From positions 1 through 48,640 of the forward strand of contig NZ_CAUUWA010000012.1 of the NCBI RefSeq assembly GCF_963548695.1: a stretch of DNA of 48,640 bases, written 5' to 3'. Numbering within the stretch: position 1 is the stretch's first letter; each line of letters opens with the position of its first letter. Below, piece by piece: positions 23,176 through 31,518 of this stretch. Source of the stretch: an uncultured Fretibacterium sp. (GTDB lineage: Bacteria; Synergistota; Synergistia; Synergistales; Aminobacteriaceae). The notes under the pieces are model-generated. The model searched no databases and had not been told where the DNA came from. It saw only the letters and a list, made by a program, of their open reading frames with translations. A program made the translations under genes and the position numbers.

Positions 23176-23980
23176 GGTCGCTCTCCTTGAACACATCGAA
23201 AATAACCCTCATCCCCGCCCCATGTTCCCGCAGGAACCCCCTGACGGTCTCCACCGCGATCTCCGCGGCCTCCTGCTGCGGAAAACGGAACTCTCCCGTG
23301 GAGATGCAGCAGAACGCGATGCTGACAAGCCGGTGCGAGCGCGCAAGCTCCAGGCAGGAGCGATAGCAGTCGGCGAGCAGGGAGCGGTCCCTCCGCGTCG
23401 GGCGGTCGGCGACGATCGGTCCCACCGTGTGGACGACGTGGCGGCTGGGCAGGTTGTAGGCCCCCGTGATCTTCGCGCCGCCCGTCGGCTCCTCGTGACC
23501 CTGCCGCCTCATGAGGGTGTCGCACTCGAGGCGGAGCTGGACCCCGGCGTAGGTGTGGATGACGTTGTCGATGCACCCGTGGCCGGGCACGAAACACCCC
23601 AGCAGGGAGGCGTTCGCGGCATTGACGACGGCGTCCGCCCTCAGCGTCGTGATGTCGCCCCTCCACACCGAGAGGAAGGAGGCGCCGGGCTCCTCCGCCG
23701 CGACGGGCAGCGCCTCCGCGTCCACGATTCCCTTCCTCCGCGCCTCCTCTTGAAGGTAGGCGTCCTGCACCTCTAGGAAGTCCCCGCCGATGGGCCAGGG
23801 GGGACGGACGTTCATCAGGGCCCGCAGGAGCCGCCGGCGGCCCTCCTCATCGTCCGGGAGCTCCATGCCGCTGCAACGCGGGTTTTCATCCCTCAGAAAG
23901 TGAAGCAGGTACTCCAGCCTCCCGGCCTGGTCCTCGATCCGACCCTCAATCCGTTCCACGACACCACCGCCCTTCCGCAT
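23141..23980 (-). CDS. Zinc-containing macrodomain, protein-ADP-ribose hydrolase
   Basis: Up to 279 residues (ATG 23980); a GTG at 23959 with GGAAGGG upstream is an equally good start. The N-terminal 80 residues are a helical extension typical of SirTM-linked macrodomains (YLLHFLRDENP, ALMNVRPPWPIG, YLQEEARRKGI). The macrodomain has WRGDITTLRADAVVNAANAS, the zinc loop GCFVPGHGCIDNVIHTYAG with its Cys/His ligands, GGAKITGAYNLP and CISTGEFRFPQ. Family members remove mono-ADP-ribose from proteins. The gene precedes and overlaps the sirtuin gene, giving a writer-eraser pair with coupled translation. Confidence 0.92.
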   Translation of the reverse strand: MRKGGGVVERIEGRIEDQAGRLEYLLHFLRDENPRCSGMELPDDEEGRRRLLRALMNVRPPWPIGGDFLEVQDAYLQEEARRKGIVDAEALPVAAEEPGASFLSVWRGDITTLRADAVVNAANASLLGCFVPGHGCIDNVIHTYAGVQLRLECDTLMRRQGHEEPTGGAKITGAYNLPSRHVVHTVGPIVADRPTRRDRSLLADCYRSCLELARSHRLVSIAFCCISTGEFRFPQQEAAEIAVETVRGFLREHGAGMRVIFDVFKESDHDIYRRLLGCD

Positions 23981-23987
23981 CCTTTGA

Positions 23988-24008
23988 GGCAGGGGGCTTG
24001 TCCCTGCC
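23988..24008. promoter_or_regulatory. Leader hairpin before the macrodomain gene
   Basis: GGCAGGG (23988-23994) and CCCTGCC (24002-24008) form a perfect 7-bp stem. It lies between the predicted minus-strand promoter and the macrodomain start, a few bases from CAAAGGATG. It could affect ribosome access to ATG 23980 or serve as an operator. Confidence 0.45.
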
Positions 24009-24021
24009 GTCCCTCTGCATT

Positions 24022-24050
24022 ACAATAGCCCATCAAGTATCCCGTGTAAA
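24022..24050 (-). promoter_or_regulatory. Promoter of the macrodomain-sirtuin operon
   Basis: On the minus strand TTTACA (24045-24050) and TATTGT (24022-24027) are exactly 17 bp apart, 42 bp before the macrodomain start. Confidence 0.55.
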
Positions 24051-24062
24051 GCAGGCACATTA

Positions 24063-24091
24063 TTGTTCTGTAGGCGCCGAAAAGATACCAT
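24063..24091 (+). promoter_or_regulatory. Promoter of the HxlR-family regulator
   Basis: TTGTTC (24063-24068) and TACCAT (24086-24091) are 17 bp apart, 21 bp before the HxlR start. The divergent -35 boxes are only 12 bp apart, so one bound regulator could control both directions. Confidence 0.5.
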
Positions 24092-24112
24092 TGTGCGAAC
24101 AGGTGGTTTGAG

Positions 24113-24517
24113 ATGAAAAAGGACATGCCGGACTGCCCGATCGAGACGACTTTGACGCTGATCTCCAACCGCTGGAAGGTACTGATCCTCTGGGATCTGT
24201 TGGACGGCGTCAAGCGTTTCGGCGAATTGAAGAAGCTGCTGGGCGGCGTCAGCCAGAAGGTGCTGACGGCCAACCTGCGCCAGATGGAGGAGGCGGGGCT
24301 GCTGACCCGTACCGCCTACGCGGAGGTGCCGCCGCGGGTGGAATACGCGCTGACGGAGACCGGGCGCAGCCTGCGGCCGGTGCTGGAGGCGATGCTGGAG
24401 TGGGGGACGCGCTACAAGGCCGGGACAGCAGCCGCAGCGGGCCCGACCCCCTCTATACGGCGTCGGACACGCGGGACCTTCGGGCACCCCGAACCTTTCC
24501 GGGGTCCTATCCCCTGA
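24113..24517 (+). CDS. HxlR-family transcriptional regulator
   Basis: 134 residues, ATG with AGGTGG 6 nt upstream. The HxlR winged helix fills residues 8-100: CPIETTLTLISNRWKVLILW with the family Cys near the N-terminus, GVKRFGELKKLLGGVSQKVL, then NLRQMEEAGLLTR and VEYALTETGRSL. Family members are dimeric and often sense electrophiles or oxidants through the N-terminal Cys (here Cys8). Divergent from the macrodomain-sirtuin operon, suggesting it controls that operon. After residue 105 (RYKA) the sequence turns into a low-complexity Ala/Pro/Arg tail unlike the family, and another frame looks coding there. Confidence 0.9.
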   Translation: MKKDMPDCPIETTLTLISNRWKVLILWDLLDGVKRFGELKKLLGGVSQKVLTANLRQMEEAGLLTRTAYAEVPPRVEYALTETGRSLRPVLEAMLEWGTRYKAGTAAAAGPTPSIRRRTRGTFGHPEPFRGPIP

Positions 24518-24693
24518 GCGGGGCCTCCGCGGCGGGGCCCGACATCCGCTACGCCTTCAACACGGCCGAGGAGATCGAGTTCGTCTGCGAGCTCTACTGC
24601 CGGGCCCGCAGTATGGGCAAGCCGGTCCTGCTTTCGGAGGCGGATATGGAGGTCGTGTTGGAGAAGTTCAAGAGCTACGGGCAGCGGGACTGA
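24400..24693 (+). CDS. Possible small protein overlapping the HxlR gene end
   Basis: A 97-codon frame from GTG 24400, +2 relative to hxlR. Its last 50 residues (DIRYAFNTAEEIEFVCELYC, then KPVLLSEADMEVVLEKF) look like a real helical protein with balanced composition. The first 45 are poorly convincing. Either a separate overlapping gene, or the natural C-terminal extension of the HxlR protein split by a frameshift between about 24420 and 24530. I do not recognise the domain. Confidence 0.4.
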   Translation: MGDALQGRDSSRSGPDPLYTASDTRDLRAPRTFPGSYPLSGASAAGPDIRYAFNTAEEIEFVCELYCRARSMGKPVLLSEADMEVVLEKFKSYGQRD

Positions 24694-24727
24694 GGGGCCG
24701 AAAATGCGGGGACGAAGGTGAAGGGCT

Positions 24728-25162
24728 GTGGAATTCCGAACGGTCGCGTCCGAAAGGGAGCGTTTTCTCGACCTGCTCCTCCTGGCGGACGAGGAGGAGG
24801 CGATGATCGCTCGCTATCTGGACCGAGGCGAGATGATCGCCCTTTACGACGGCGGGCTCAAGGGTGTGTGCGTCGTGACAAAGGAGAGAGAGGGGCTCTA
24901 CGAGCTCCAGAACATCGCGATCGTCCCGGAGCATCGGGGACGTGGCTACGGCAGGGCGCTGATCCTCCACGTCCTCGATCGGTACAGGGGCCAAGGCGTC
25001 CTGCAGGTCGGAACCGGCGGACGCACCGCCGCGTTCTACGCGTCCTGCGGCTTCGAGATCTCCCACACGCTGAAGAACTACTTCACAGAGCACTACAGCC
25101 GTCCGATCGTCGAGGACGGCGTGTGGCTCCTCGACAAGATTTACCTCAAGCGGGTGCTGTGA
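24728..25162 (+). CDS. GNAT-family N-acetyltransferase
   Basis: 144 residues from GTG 24728 (GAAGGTG upstream). The acetyl-CoA motif A is clear: LQNIAIVPEHRGRGYGRALI, containing R-G-R-G-Y-G. GTGGRTAAFYASCGFEIS is motif B with the usual Tyr-Cys-Gly-Phe ending. Cytosolic single-domain enzyme with an acceptor that cannot be told from sequence. It lies 35 bp after the small overlapping frame and may share a transcript with hxlR. Confidence 0.88.
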   Translation: MEFRTVASERERFLDLLLLADEEEAMIARYLDRGEMIALYDGGLKGVCVVTKEREGLYELQNIAIVPEHRGRGYGRALILHVLDRYRGQGVLQVGTGGRTAAFYASCGFEISHTLKNYFTEHYSRPIVEDGVWLLDKIYLKRVL

Positions 25163-25213
25163 GGGGTCGGAGTTTTGCACGGGGTCGGGCATCATGCCAA
25201 GAGGGGTTCGTCC

Positions 25214-26338
25214 ATGGTTACGATCGAGAAAATATTGTCGCTTCCCGTTTTTGAGGGGTCGGTCTGTGCCGCGGGTATGAAGGGCGAAGATCGGCGGGTA
25301 CGCTATATCGATATTGCCGAGGTCCCGGACATCCGCTTCTGGGTGAGCCCCGACGTGTTCTTCCTCACCACGGCATATGCCCTGCATGGGGAGGAGGCCG
25401 CCTTCATGGATTTTCTGCGCAGCCTGGTCCGGAACGGGGCGGCCGGGCTGGGGGTCAAGCTGGGGCGTTTTCTGGACAGGCTGCCGGACGAATTCTATGC
25501 GTATGCGGACGAGAACGACTTTCCGATCGTCCTGCTGCCCTCGGAGCTTCGCTATTCCCATGCCATTCGTGCCGCCATGGAGGCGATCCTGGAGGATGAG
25601 CGGGAGGACCCCCCGTTTGGCGGCGTTTTGGACGACTGCCTCGAGGAGGCCCTGTTCGGGGACTTCCCCATGCGCTCGCTCCTCCACTTCGAGAAGGCGG
25701 GCTTTCCCCTGGACACTCAGGTCCGGGTGGTTCTCATCGCCTTGCGGGACGCAAGGGCCGATATGGGGGTGAGCGCGCTCAGATCCCTGATGCGCGGGGC
25801 CGGCCTTTTTGCCGCGGTCCGGACCTCATCCGAGACCATCGTTCTGATGTCCCGTGCCGATGAGGTTTCGGAGGCGCTCTCCGATTCCCTTTCCCTCCTG
25901 GCGGGAGGGGCCCGCATTGCCATGGGGGGATTCCATCGGCTCAAGGACTTCAGGAAGTCTTATGAGGAGGCGCAGTGGGTCTTGGGCCTGTTCGGGCTTC
26001 TCGGCCTCGACGAGGGGCTCCATGCGTTCGAGGACATGGAGCTCTTTGTCCCCCTGCTGCGGAACCGTGCCCCCGAAGGGGTGTATCGTTCCGCGCTGCG
26101 TCTGCTTGCCCCGCTTATGGATTACGATTCCCGGCACGATGCCGAATTGATAAATACGCTCCATGCCTTTATCCTGTGCGATCGCAATCATAAGGAGGCC
26201 GCCAGGACGCTGCACCTTCATCGCAATACCCTTCGCTACCGCCTTGGGAAGATCGAATCCCTCCTGCCCCCGGGAAGCCTGAGCGGGTTCCCCTTCCTGC
26301 GCCTTTCCCTGGCGCTGCTGATCCATCTCTCGAAATGA
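25214..26338 (+). CDS. PucR-family transcriptional regulator
   Basis: 374 residues from ATG 25214 (AAGAGGGG upstream); the longer frame from 25175 has no ribosome site. The N-terminal PucR domain begins MVTIEKILSLPVFEGSVCAA and includes IDIAEVPDIRFWVSPDVFFLT. A GGDEF-like middle follows (IAMGGFHRLKDFRKSYEEAQ). The C-terminal helix-turn-helix is DRNHKEAARTLHLHRNTLRY followed by RLGKIESLL, the PucR/CdaR class. Relatives control purine, allantoin and amino-acid-derivative catabolism in response to substrate. It neighbours the hydrolase and importer cluster that follows, which is its likely target. Confidence 0.92.
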   Translation: MVTIEKILSLPVFEGSVCAAGMKGEDRRVRYIDIAEVPDIRFWVSPDVFFLTTAYALHGEEAAFMDFLRSLVRNGAAGLGVKLGRFLDRLPDEFYAYADENDFPIVLLPSELRYSHAIRAAMEAILEDEREDPPFGGVLDDCLEEALFGDFPMRSLLHFEKAGFPLDTQVRVVLIALRDARADMGVSALRSLMRGAGLFAAVRTSSETIVLMSRADEVSEALSDSLSLLAGGARIAMGGFHRLKDFRKSYEEAQWVLGLFGLLGLDEGLHAFEDMELFVPLLRNRAPEGVYRSALRLLAPLMDYDSRHDAELINTLHAFILCDRNHKEAARTLHLHRNTLRYRLGKIESLLPPGSLSGFPFLRLSLALLIHLSK

Positions 26339-26376
26339 CAATCTCTTGAAATGAGGTTTCTTGAAACGAGAAATTT
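26325..26376 (+). repeat. Three imperfect 16-bp repeats at the PucR gene end
   Basis: Variants of TCTCTTGAAATGA recur three times at 16-bp steps, spanning the PucR stop codon and the 53-bp gap to the convergent amidohydrolase gene. The last copy forms the small stem GTTTCTTGAAAC followed by GAGAAATTTTT, which may act as the PucR terminator. Confidence 0.5.
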
Positions 26377-26391
26377 TTGGGGCTCCCCGCC

Positions 26392-27561
26392 TCAGCGGCT
26401 GTAGACCTCCGCGCCGTCGATGAAGGTCCTGACGACGTGCGTCCGGGCGTCCAGAGGGTCCCCATCCCAGACCGCCAGGTCGGCGTCCTTGCCGGGCTCG
26501 ATGGACCCCATCCGCTTCTCCAGCCCCAGATGCTCGGCGGCATACAGGGTCACCGCCCTCAGCGCCTCGTCCGGGGGCAGCCCCGCCTTCACCGCCAGAG
26601 AGGCGCAGACGATCTGGTGCTCGATGGGAATGACCGGGTGGTCCGTGATGATGCAGAGGTGGACCCCGGCCCTCCAGAGCATCACGGGCGTATCCCAGGA
26701 CTTGTTGCGGAGCTCGATCTTGGGTTTCGACGAGAGCGTCGGCCCCACGGCGGCAAAGACCTTCTTCTCCGCCAGCCAGGGCGCGATGAGGTGTCCCTCT
26801 GTGCAGTGCTCGATGGTGTAGCGCAAGGAAAACTCCTCGGCGATGCGGACCGCCGTCTGGATGTCGTCCAGACGATGGCAGTGCACCCGGAACGGCATCG
26901 TCCCGTCCAGAACGGAGAGAAGCGCCTCTAGCCCAAGGTCGCGGTCGAAGGGCTCCCCCTTCTTTGCCGCGGCGTCGCGCTTCGCCCCGTAGTTCCGCGC
27001 CCTCACAAAGGCGTTGCGCATCAGCCAGGCGTTCCCCATGCGGGTGTTCGGCAGCTTACCCTTGGAATTGTAGACGCGCACCGGGTTCTCCCCCAAGGCA
27101 GCCTTCATCGCGGAGCACGGCAGGACCGCCATCCTCTCCACGATGTCGGGCTTCGTCTTGACCACGATGCCCTGGCCGCCGATGACGTTGCCGCTCCCCG
27201 GCAACGACTGCACGCAGGTCACGCCGCCCGAGAGGGCGTCGGAAAAGGACGTGTCCCCGGGGTAGAGGGCGTCGAGAATACGAAGCTGGGGCAACACGGG
27301 CTCCACCATGTCGTTGGCGTCCTGCATGTCCTCGGGGAACCCCTCGTTGTAGGTCCCCATGTGGACGTGGGCGTCGATCAGCCCCGGGGTGACGAGGCAC
27401 CCCTCGAGATCGGCGACGTCGGCCCCCGCCGGAACGGGGACGTCCTCCCCCACCTGGGCGATGCGGCCGCCCTCCAGGACGATGATGCCCTTCTTCAGAC
27501 GTCGTCCCGTGCCCGTCCAAACCTCGGCTCCCACGAGATATTTTTTGTCAGTGGAACTCAA
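26392..27561 (-). CDS. Amidohydrolase-superfamily protein (imidazolonepropionase/dihydroorotase-like)
   Basis: 389 residues from a TTG at 27561 with AGGGGGG upstream; the frame is open further upstream but without a start. The beta-sandwich start (KYLVGAEVWTGTG, KKGIIVLEGGRIAQVGEDVP) precedes the metal motif GLIDAHVHMGTYNEG. Later ligands are in FRVHCHRLDDI, IEHCTEGHL and CIITDHPVIP. The C-terminus LGLEKRMGSIEPGKDADLAVWDGDPL is the typical amidohydrolase ending. Members hydrolyse cyclic amides, hydantoins or N-acyl compounds. No signal peptide. It is transcribed away from the importer operon and toward pucR. Confidence 0.9.
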   Translation of the reverse strand: MSSTDKKYLVGAEVWTGTGRRLKKGIIVLEGGRIAQVGEDVPVPAGADVADLEGCLVTPGLIDAHVHMGTYNEGFPEDMQDANDMVEPVLPQLRILDALYPGDTSFSDALSGGVTCVQSLPGSGNVIGGQGIVVKTKPDIVERMAVLPCSAMKAALGENPVRVYNSKGKLPNTRMGNAWLMRNAFVRARNYGAKRDAAAKKGEPFDRDLGLEALLSVLDGTMPFRVHCHRLDDIQTAVRIAEEFSLRYTIEHCTEGHLIAPWLAEKKVFAAVGPTLSSKPKIELRNKSWDTPVMLWRAGVHLCIITDHPVIPIEHQIVCASLAVKAGLPPDEALRAVTLYAAEHLGLEKRMGSIEPGKDADLAVWDGDPLDARTHVVRTFIDGAEVYSR

Positions 27562-27840
27562 GAACCCGACCCCCCTGGTAAGAATCGCATGGCCCCGCCT
27601 TCCGAAGCCGGCCACCCGAGACCATGCGCGAAATCTACCCTCGCCGGGTATTATAGCGTATCGCTTCGAGGTTCCGTTGAAGCAAGAAGTTTGTTTTTCG
27701 AGACATATCCTCCGGGTAGGACCGTAATTCCCTTGCATTGTGCTTGGGGAACAATGATTGAGGCTTGTCTTTGTGCTACCGTCGAGGTCTTTTTCCTGCT
27801 TTCGTTGCATGATTTTGATGTAAAATTAATCTAGCGTCGT

Positions 27841-27869
27841 TTTACCATTTTTCTAGGGTGAAATAGAAT
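27841..27869 (+). promoter_or_regulatory. Candidate promoter of the peptide-importer operon
   Basis: TTTACC (27841-27846) and TAGAAT (27864-27869) are 17 bp apart, about 49 bp before the binding-protein start. The 356-bp region 27562-27917 between the divergent amidohydrolase and binding-protein genes is clearly more AT-rich than its flanks. I see no gene in it, so it probably holds both promoters and the PucR sites. Confidence 0.5.
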
Positions 27870-27917
27870 AGTGGTGCAGTAGGCAAGGGGACAACGACCG
27901 AATGGAGGGTGGAGGCT

Positions 27918-29486
27918 TTGAAGAGATGGCGCTTGTTTCTTTTGATCTGTATTTTGGGAGTGGGGGCGGCGTTTGCGGGAAGTGCTGCCGGTGAATCGTC
28001 GAGAGGGGAGGAAATTGTCGTCGGGACGGATCAGAACACGACGACGATGGATCCTGCGATGTATCAGGATGCGGCATCCTCTCAGACCATGATCAATGTC
28101 TACGAGACGCTGGTCGCCTATGACGCGGAGTATAAGAATATCATCCCGTACCTTGCGGAGTCCTGGTCCCATACCGATGACCTCAGGGAGTGGACGTTCC
28201 GTCTGAAAAAAGGAGTCCGTTTCCATAAAACGGAAAATCAGCCGGGGCGAGAGATGACGGCTGACGATGTCAAGTACAGCTTTGAGCGGACCTTGAAAAT
28301 ATCTCCAATGAAGCGGCTTTTTATGCTGGATCACGTAGAGGTCCTTGCCCCCGATACGGCAAAGCTTGTGTTGAACCAGCCTTTTGCGGCGCTTTTGGCC
28401 GTCCTGACGGATGTCGGCAGCGCCGTGATTCCCAAAGAGGATGCCGAGAAGTGGGGGAGCGATTTCGGCCAGCACCCCGTTGGGACAGGGCCCTATAGGA
28501 TGACGGAGTGGGTGAAGGACTCGCACATGACCTTCGAGCGCTGCGACGACTATTGGAATAAGGAGGCGCTGCCCCATCCCCTGAAGGTCACATACCGCTA
28601 CATCGTCAACAAGACGGCCATGACTACCGCGCTTTTGAGCGGGCAGGTTCACATTACCCGAGAGGTAATGGACCAGGACGTCAAGAAGATCGCAGAAAGC
28701 GCCGGGTATCGTGTCGTCAAAGGAGAACCCTGTAACGTCTATGCGTTTTACATGAACGCCACTCGGGGGCCGACGACGGACCCAAAGGTTCGGGAGCTTT
28801 TTTTCCGAGCGGTGGATGTGGCTCAGATAGCCAAGGCCCTTTTCCCCAACGAGTCCGGAGAGGCGGCCTATGGTCCTATCCCTCCCGGAAGCTGGGGCTA
28901 TAATCCGGAGGTCCGTTCATTTTACACGACCTACGATCCTCAACGGGCCCGGGAGCTCCTTGTGGAGTTGGGTAAGAAACCGGGTGAGTTGAAGCTGCGC
29001 ATCACGACATCCGAGGATGAACGCCGTAAAAAGGCCGCGGTCATAGCTCAGGCCATGTTGAAGAAGGTGGGCGTGGAGGTTGAGGTGCAGAGCCTGGAGT
29101 GGGGGAGCTTCATGGGTGTGGCCTCCAAGGCCGAGGCGGACATCTACGCCATAGGATGGACGTGGTATCCTGATCCGTTTTTCTACATCTACTATATGTT
29201 TCACTCCGAGAAAAAAGGCAGCTACGGCAACGGAGGTGGCTACAACAACCCCGAGGTGGACAAGCTGATTGCCCTTGGGGCGAGCGTCGGTGACCAGAAG
29301 ACCCGCACTGGATACTATCGCCAGGCCGAGGAGCTGGTCATGAAGGATCGCTACTATTTCCCGCTCTATCACATGTATGCGATGAACGGGGTGGATAAGC
29401 GGCTTACCGATTTTCATCCGACGCCCCAGGGAAGCGTACGCCTTTTTGGGCCGGACTTCAGCTCTTACCTGGCCCCCGGTTCCTGA
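27918..29486 (+). CDS. Peptide-type ABC importer, periplasmic binding protein (DppA/OppA family)
   Basis: 522 residues. The TTG at 27918 has GGAGGG 9 nt upstream; GTG 27909 is the alternative. A signal peptide (LFLLICILGVGAAFAGSAAG) lacks a lipobox. SBP family 5 signatures: NVYETLVAYDAEYKNIIPYL, EWTFRLKKGVRFHK, ADDVKYSFERTL, GTGPYRMTEWVKDSHM and DIYAIGWTWYPDPFFY. It binds di- or oligopeptides, or other amphipathic nitrogen compounds, in the periplasm. First gene of a ten-gene plus-strand run to 40147, so its ligand should define the cluster. Confidence 0.93.
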   Translation: MKRWRLFLLICILGVGAAFAGSAAGESSRGEEIVVGTDQNTTTMDPAMYQDAASSQTMINVYETLVAYDAEYKNIIPYLAESWSHTDDLREWTFRLKKGVRFHKTENQPGREMTADDVKYSFERTLKISPMKRLFMLDHVEVLAPDTAKLVLNQPFAALLAVLTDVGSAVIPKEDAEKWGSDFGQHPVGTGPYRMTEWVKDSHMTFERCDDYWNKEALPHPLKVTYRYIVNKTAMTTALLSGQVHITREVMDQDVKKIAESAGYRVVKGEPCNVYAFYMNATRGPTTDPKVRELFFRAVDVAQIAKALFPNESGEAAYGPIPPGSWGYNPEVRSFYTTYDPQRARELLVELGKKPGELKLRITTSEDERRKKAAVIAQAMLKKVGVEVEVQSLEWGSFMGVASKAEADIYAIGWTWYPDPFFYIYYMFHSEKKGSYGNGGGYNNPEVDKLIALGASVGDQKTRTGYYRQAEELVMKDRYYFPLYHMYAMNGVDKRLTDFHPTPQGSVRLFGPDFSSYLAPGS

Positions 29487-29670
29487 CCCGATATTCATTC
29501 CGATCGGACTTTGCAGTTGAATGGACGAGCGGCCTCGGGGATGGAGTTATCGACCCCTTCGATTTTGAGGCCGTTCGTTTTCATTTATGGAGTGAGGGCT
29601 GGAAGAGGGCGAATGTTTCGGAGCTTTCACGAGTCAAAAGGGGAGGACCCCCAGAGAGGAGGCATGCATC

Positions 29671-30627
29671 TTGGGACGTTTTGCCTTCAAGCGCTTCCTT
29701 CAGATGATCCCCACACTCTTTTTTGTCATGCTCGTCATCTTCTCTCTGATGAAATTGATTCCGGGGGATCCTGCCCTGACCCTTTTGGGGCCCGAGGCCA
29801 GTCCTGCGGATATCGCTGTTTTCAGGGAGGAGCTGGGGCTGAACAGGCCGTTGCCCGTTCAATTCCTGACCTATCTGCGAAATGTGGCCCATGGGGATCT
29901 GGGGCGCTCTTTGATCTATAGGGCGGATGTCCTCACACTGATTGGGGAGCGCCTGCCTACGACGCTGGCCCTCAGCCTGAGCGCCCTGTCCCTTGCGATC
30001 CTCCTGGGGGTCCCTCTGGGTATTTTCGCCTCGATGCACCATAACGGCTTCTGGGATCTGTGCATTACGGTCCTGGCGCTCCTGGGTGTGTCGGTTCCCA
30101 TCTTCTGGGTTGGCATGTTGATGATTGTCGTCTTCGTCCTTAATTTAGGATGGCTTCCATCGGTTGGATTGGGAAGCTGGGACAAGGGACTTTGGGACGT
30201 CGTCAGTCATTTCGTCCTGCCCTCGTGCGCCCTGGCCTTCCAATCCGTGGGGACGATCGCCCGCTTTACCCGATCTAGCATGCTGGAAGTCCTGAAGCAG
30301 GATTATATACGGACTGCGTATGCGAAGGGCCTGCGGCCTCGGCTTATTTGGGAACGTCACGCTTTGCGCAATGCACTCATCCCCGTCGTTACCATTTCGG
30401 GGCTGCAGTTGGGACATCTTCTGGCCGGAGCGGTCCTCACCGAATCCATCTTTGCTCTTCCGGGACTCGGTAAGCTGATGGTCGATGCAATCATGAGACG
30501 TGATTTCCTGCTTGTACAGGGGGAAGTTCTGGTTATCGCAATCCTGTATCTTTTCGTCAATTTTTTCGTGGATCTGCTCTACGCTTTGGTGAATCCCAAA
30601 ATCCGAAAGTCGTTTGGAGGCGCCTGA
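29671..30627 (+). CDS. Peptide-type ABC importer permease 1 (DppB family)
   Basis: 318 residues from TTG 29671 with GAGGAGG 8 nt upstream. N-terminal LFFVMLVIFSLMKLIPGDPA and the following GLNRPLPVQFLTYL loop are DppB hallmarks. The EAA coupling loop is AYAKGLRPRLIWERHALRNA; six helices. It pairs with the next gene product. The 184-bp gap before it holds no visible terminator. Confidence 0.94.
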   Translation: MGRFAFKRFLQMIPTLFFVMLVIFSLMKLIPGDPALTLLGPEASPADIAVFREELGLNRPLPVQFLTYLRNVAHGDLGRSLIYRADVLTLIGERLPTTLALSLSALSLAILLGVPLGIFASMHHNGFWDLCITVLALLGVSVPIFWVGMLMIVVFVLNLGWLPSVGLGSWDKGLWDVVSHFVLPSCALAFQSVGTIARFTRSSMLEVLKQDYIRTAYAKGLRPRLIWERHALRNALIPVVTISGLQLGHLLAGAVLTESIFALPGLGKLMVDAIMRRDFLLVQGEVLVIAILYLFVNFFVDLLYALVNPKIRKSFGGA

Positions 30628-30628
30628 A

Positions 30629-31474
30629 ATGTCGGAACAACTGTCTTTTGTGAGGCGTTTTCTGCGCAGCAAGCAGGGGATGGCCGGATTGTTGATCGTA
30701 GTTCTAAACATCGGCCTGGCCTGTTTCGCCTCCAGGATTGCCCCCTATGACTTCGATGAGATGGATTTTGGCGCCATGCTGGCAGAACCGGGTACCGAAG
30801 GACATTGCCTGGGTACCGATGACATGGGGAGGGACGTTCTGACGCGATTGATATATGGCTCGCAGGTGTCCCTGATGGTCGGGATGGTCGCCGTCTCCAT
30901 TGGGGCTTGTCTCGGCACGCTCCTGGGGTTGATTTCCGGGTACTTCGGCGGATTTTTTGACGCCCTTTTGATGCGTCTGATGGACGCTCTGCTGGCCTTT
31001 CCGTATATCCTCCTGGCCATTGCCATGATGGCTGCTTTGGGGGCGGGGCTCTTCAACGCGATGCTTGCGATCGGGCTGGTTATGGTCCCCAGCTTCGCTC
31101 GGGTCGTCAGAGGGGCCGTGCTCAACGTCAAGAACGAGGACTTCATAACCGGGGTCCGCATCATGGGAGCCTCCCATCTCTGGATATTGGCCCGCCACGT
31201 TTTGGTGAACGTCCTGCCGCCCATCATCATCTATGCCTCTCTCAGCTTTGCTGGGGCCATCATCAGCGAGGCGACGCTGAGCTTCCTGGGACTGGGAATC
31301 CAGCCGCCCGTCCCGTCGTGGGGAAGTATGCTCAGCGAGGCGATGCCTTATATGGACCAGGCCTCTTACCTGGCGGTCCTTCCGGGGCTGGCCATTCTGG
31401 TGACCTGCCTGGGGTTCAACCTGTTGGGTGATGGGTTGCGCGACGTCCTGGACCCGCGCCTGCGTATTCGATAG
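30629..31474 (+). CDS. Peptide-type ABC importer permease 2 (DppC family)
   Basis: 281 residues from ATG 30629, one base after the DppB stop, with GGAGGC upstream. LGTDDMGRDVLTRLIYGSQVSL is the DppC signature. Six helices, and the coupling loop region is IMGASHLWILARHVLVNVLP. SFLGLGIQPPVPSWGSML is the usual C-terminal motif. It forms the heterodimeric channel with DppB. Confidence 0.94.
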   Translation: MSEQLSFVRRFLRSKQGMAGLLIVVLNIGLACFASRIAPYDFDEMDFGAMLAEPGTEGHCLGTDDMGRDVLTRLIYGSQVSLMVGMVAVSIGACLGTLLGLISGYFGGFFDALLMRLMDALLAFPYILLAIAMMAALGAGLFNAMLAIGLVMVPSFARVVRGAVLNVKNEDFITGVRIMGASHLWILARHVLVNVLPPIIIYASLSFAGAIISEATLSFLGLGIQPPVPSWGSMLSEAMPYMDQASYLAVLPGLAILVTCLGFNLLGDGLRDVLDPRLRIR

Positions 31475-31518
31475 GGGGCCTGGGGCCCTATTGTCCCGGA
31501 TGAGAGGAGTTTTACGCC

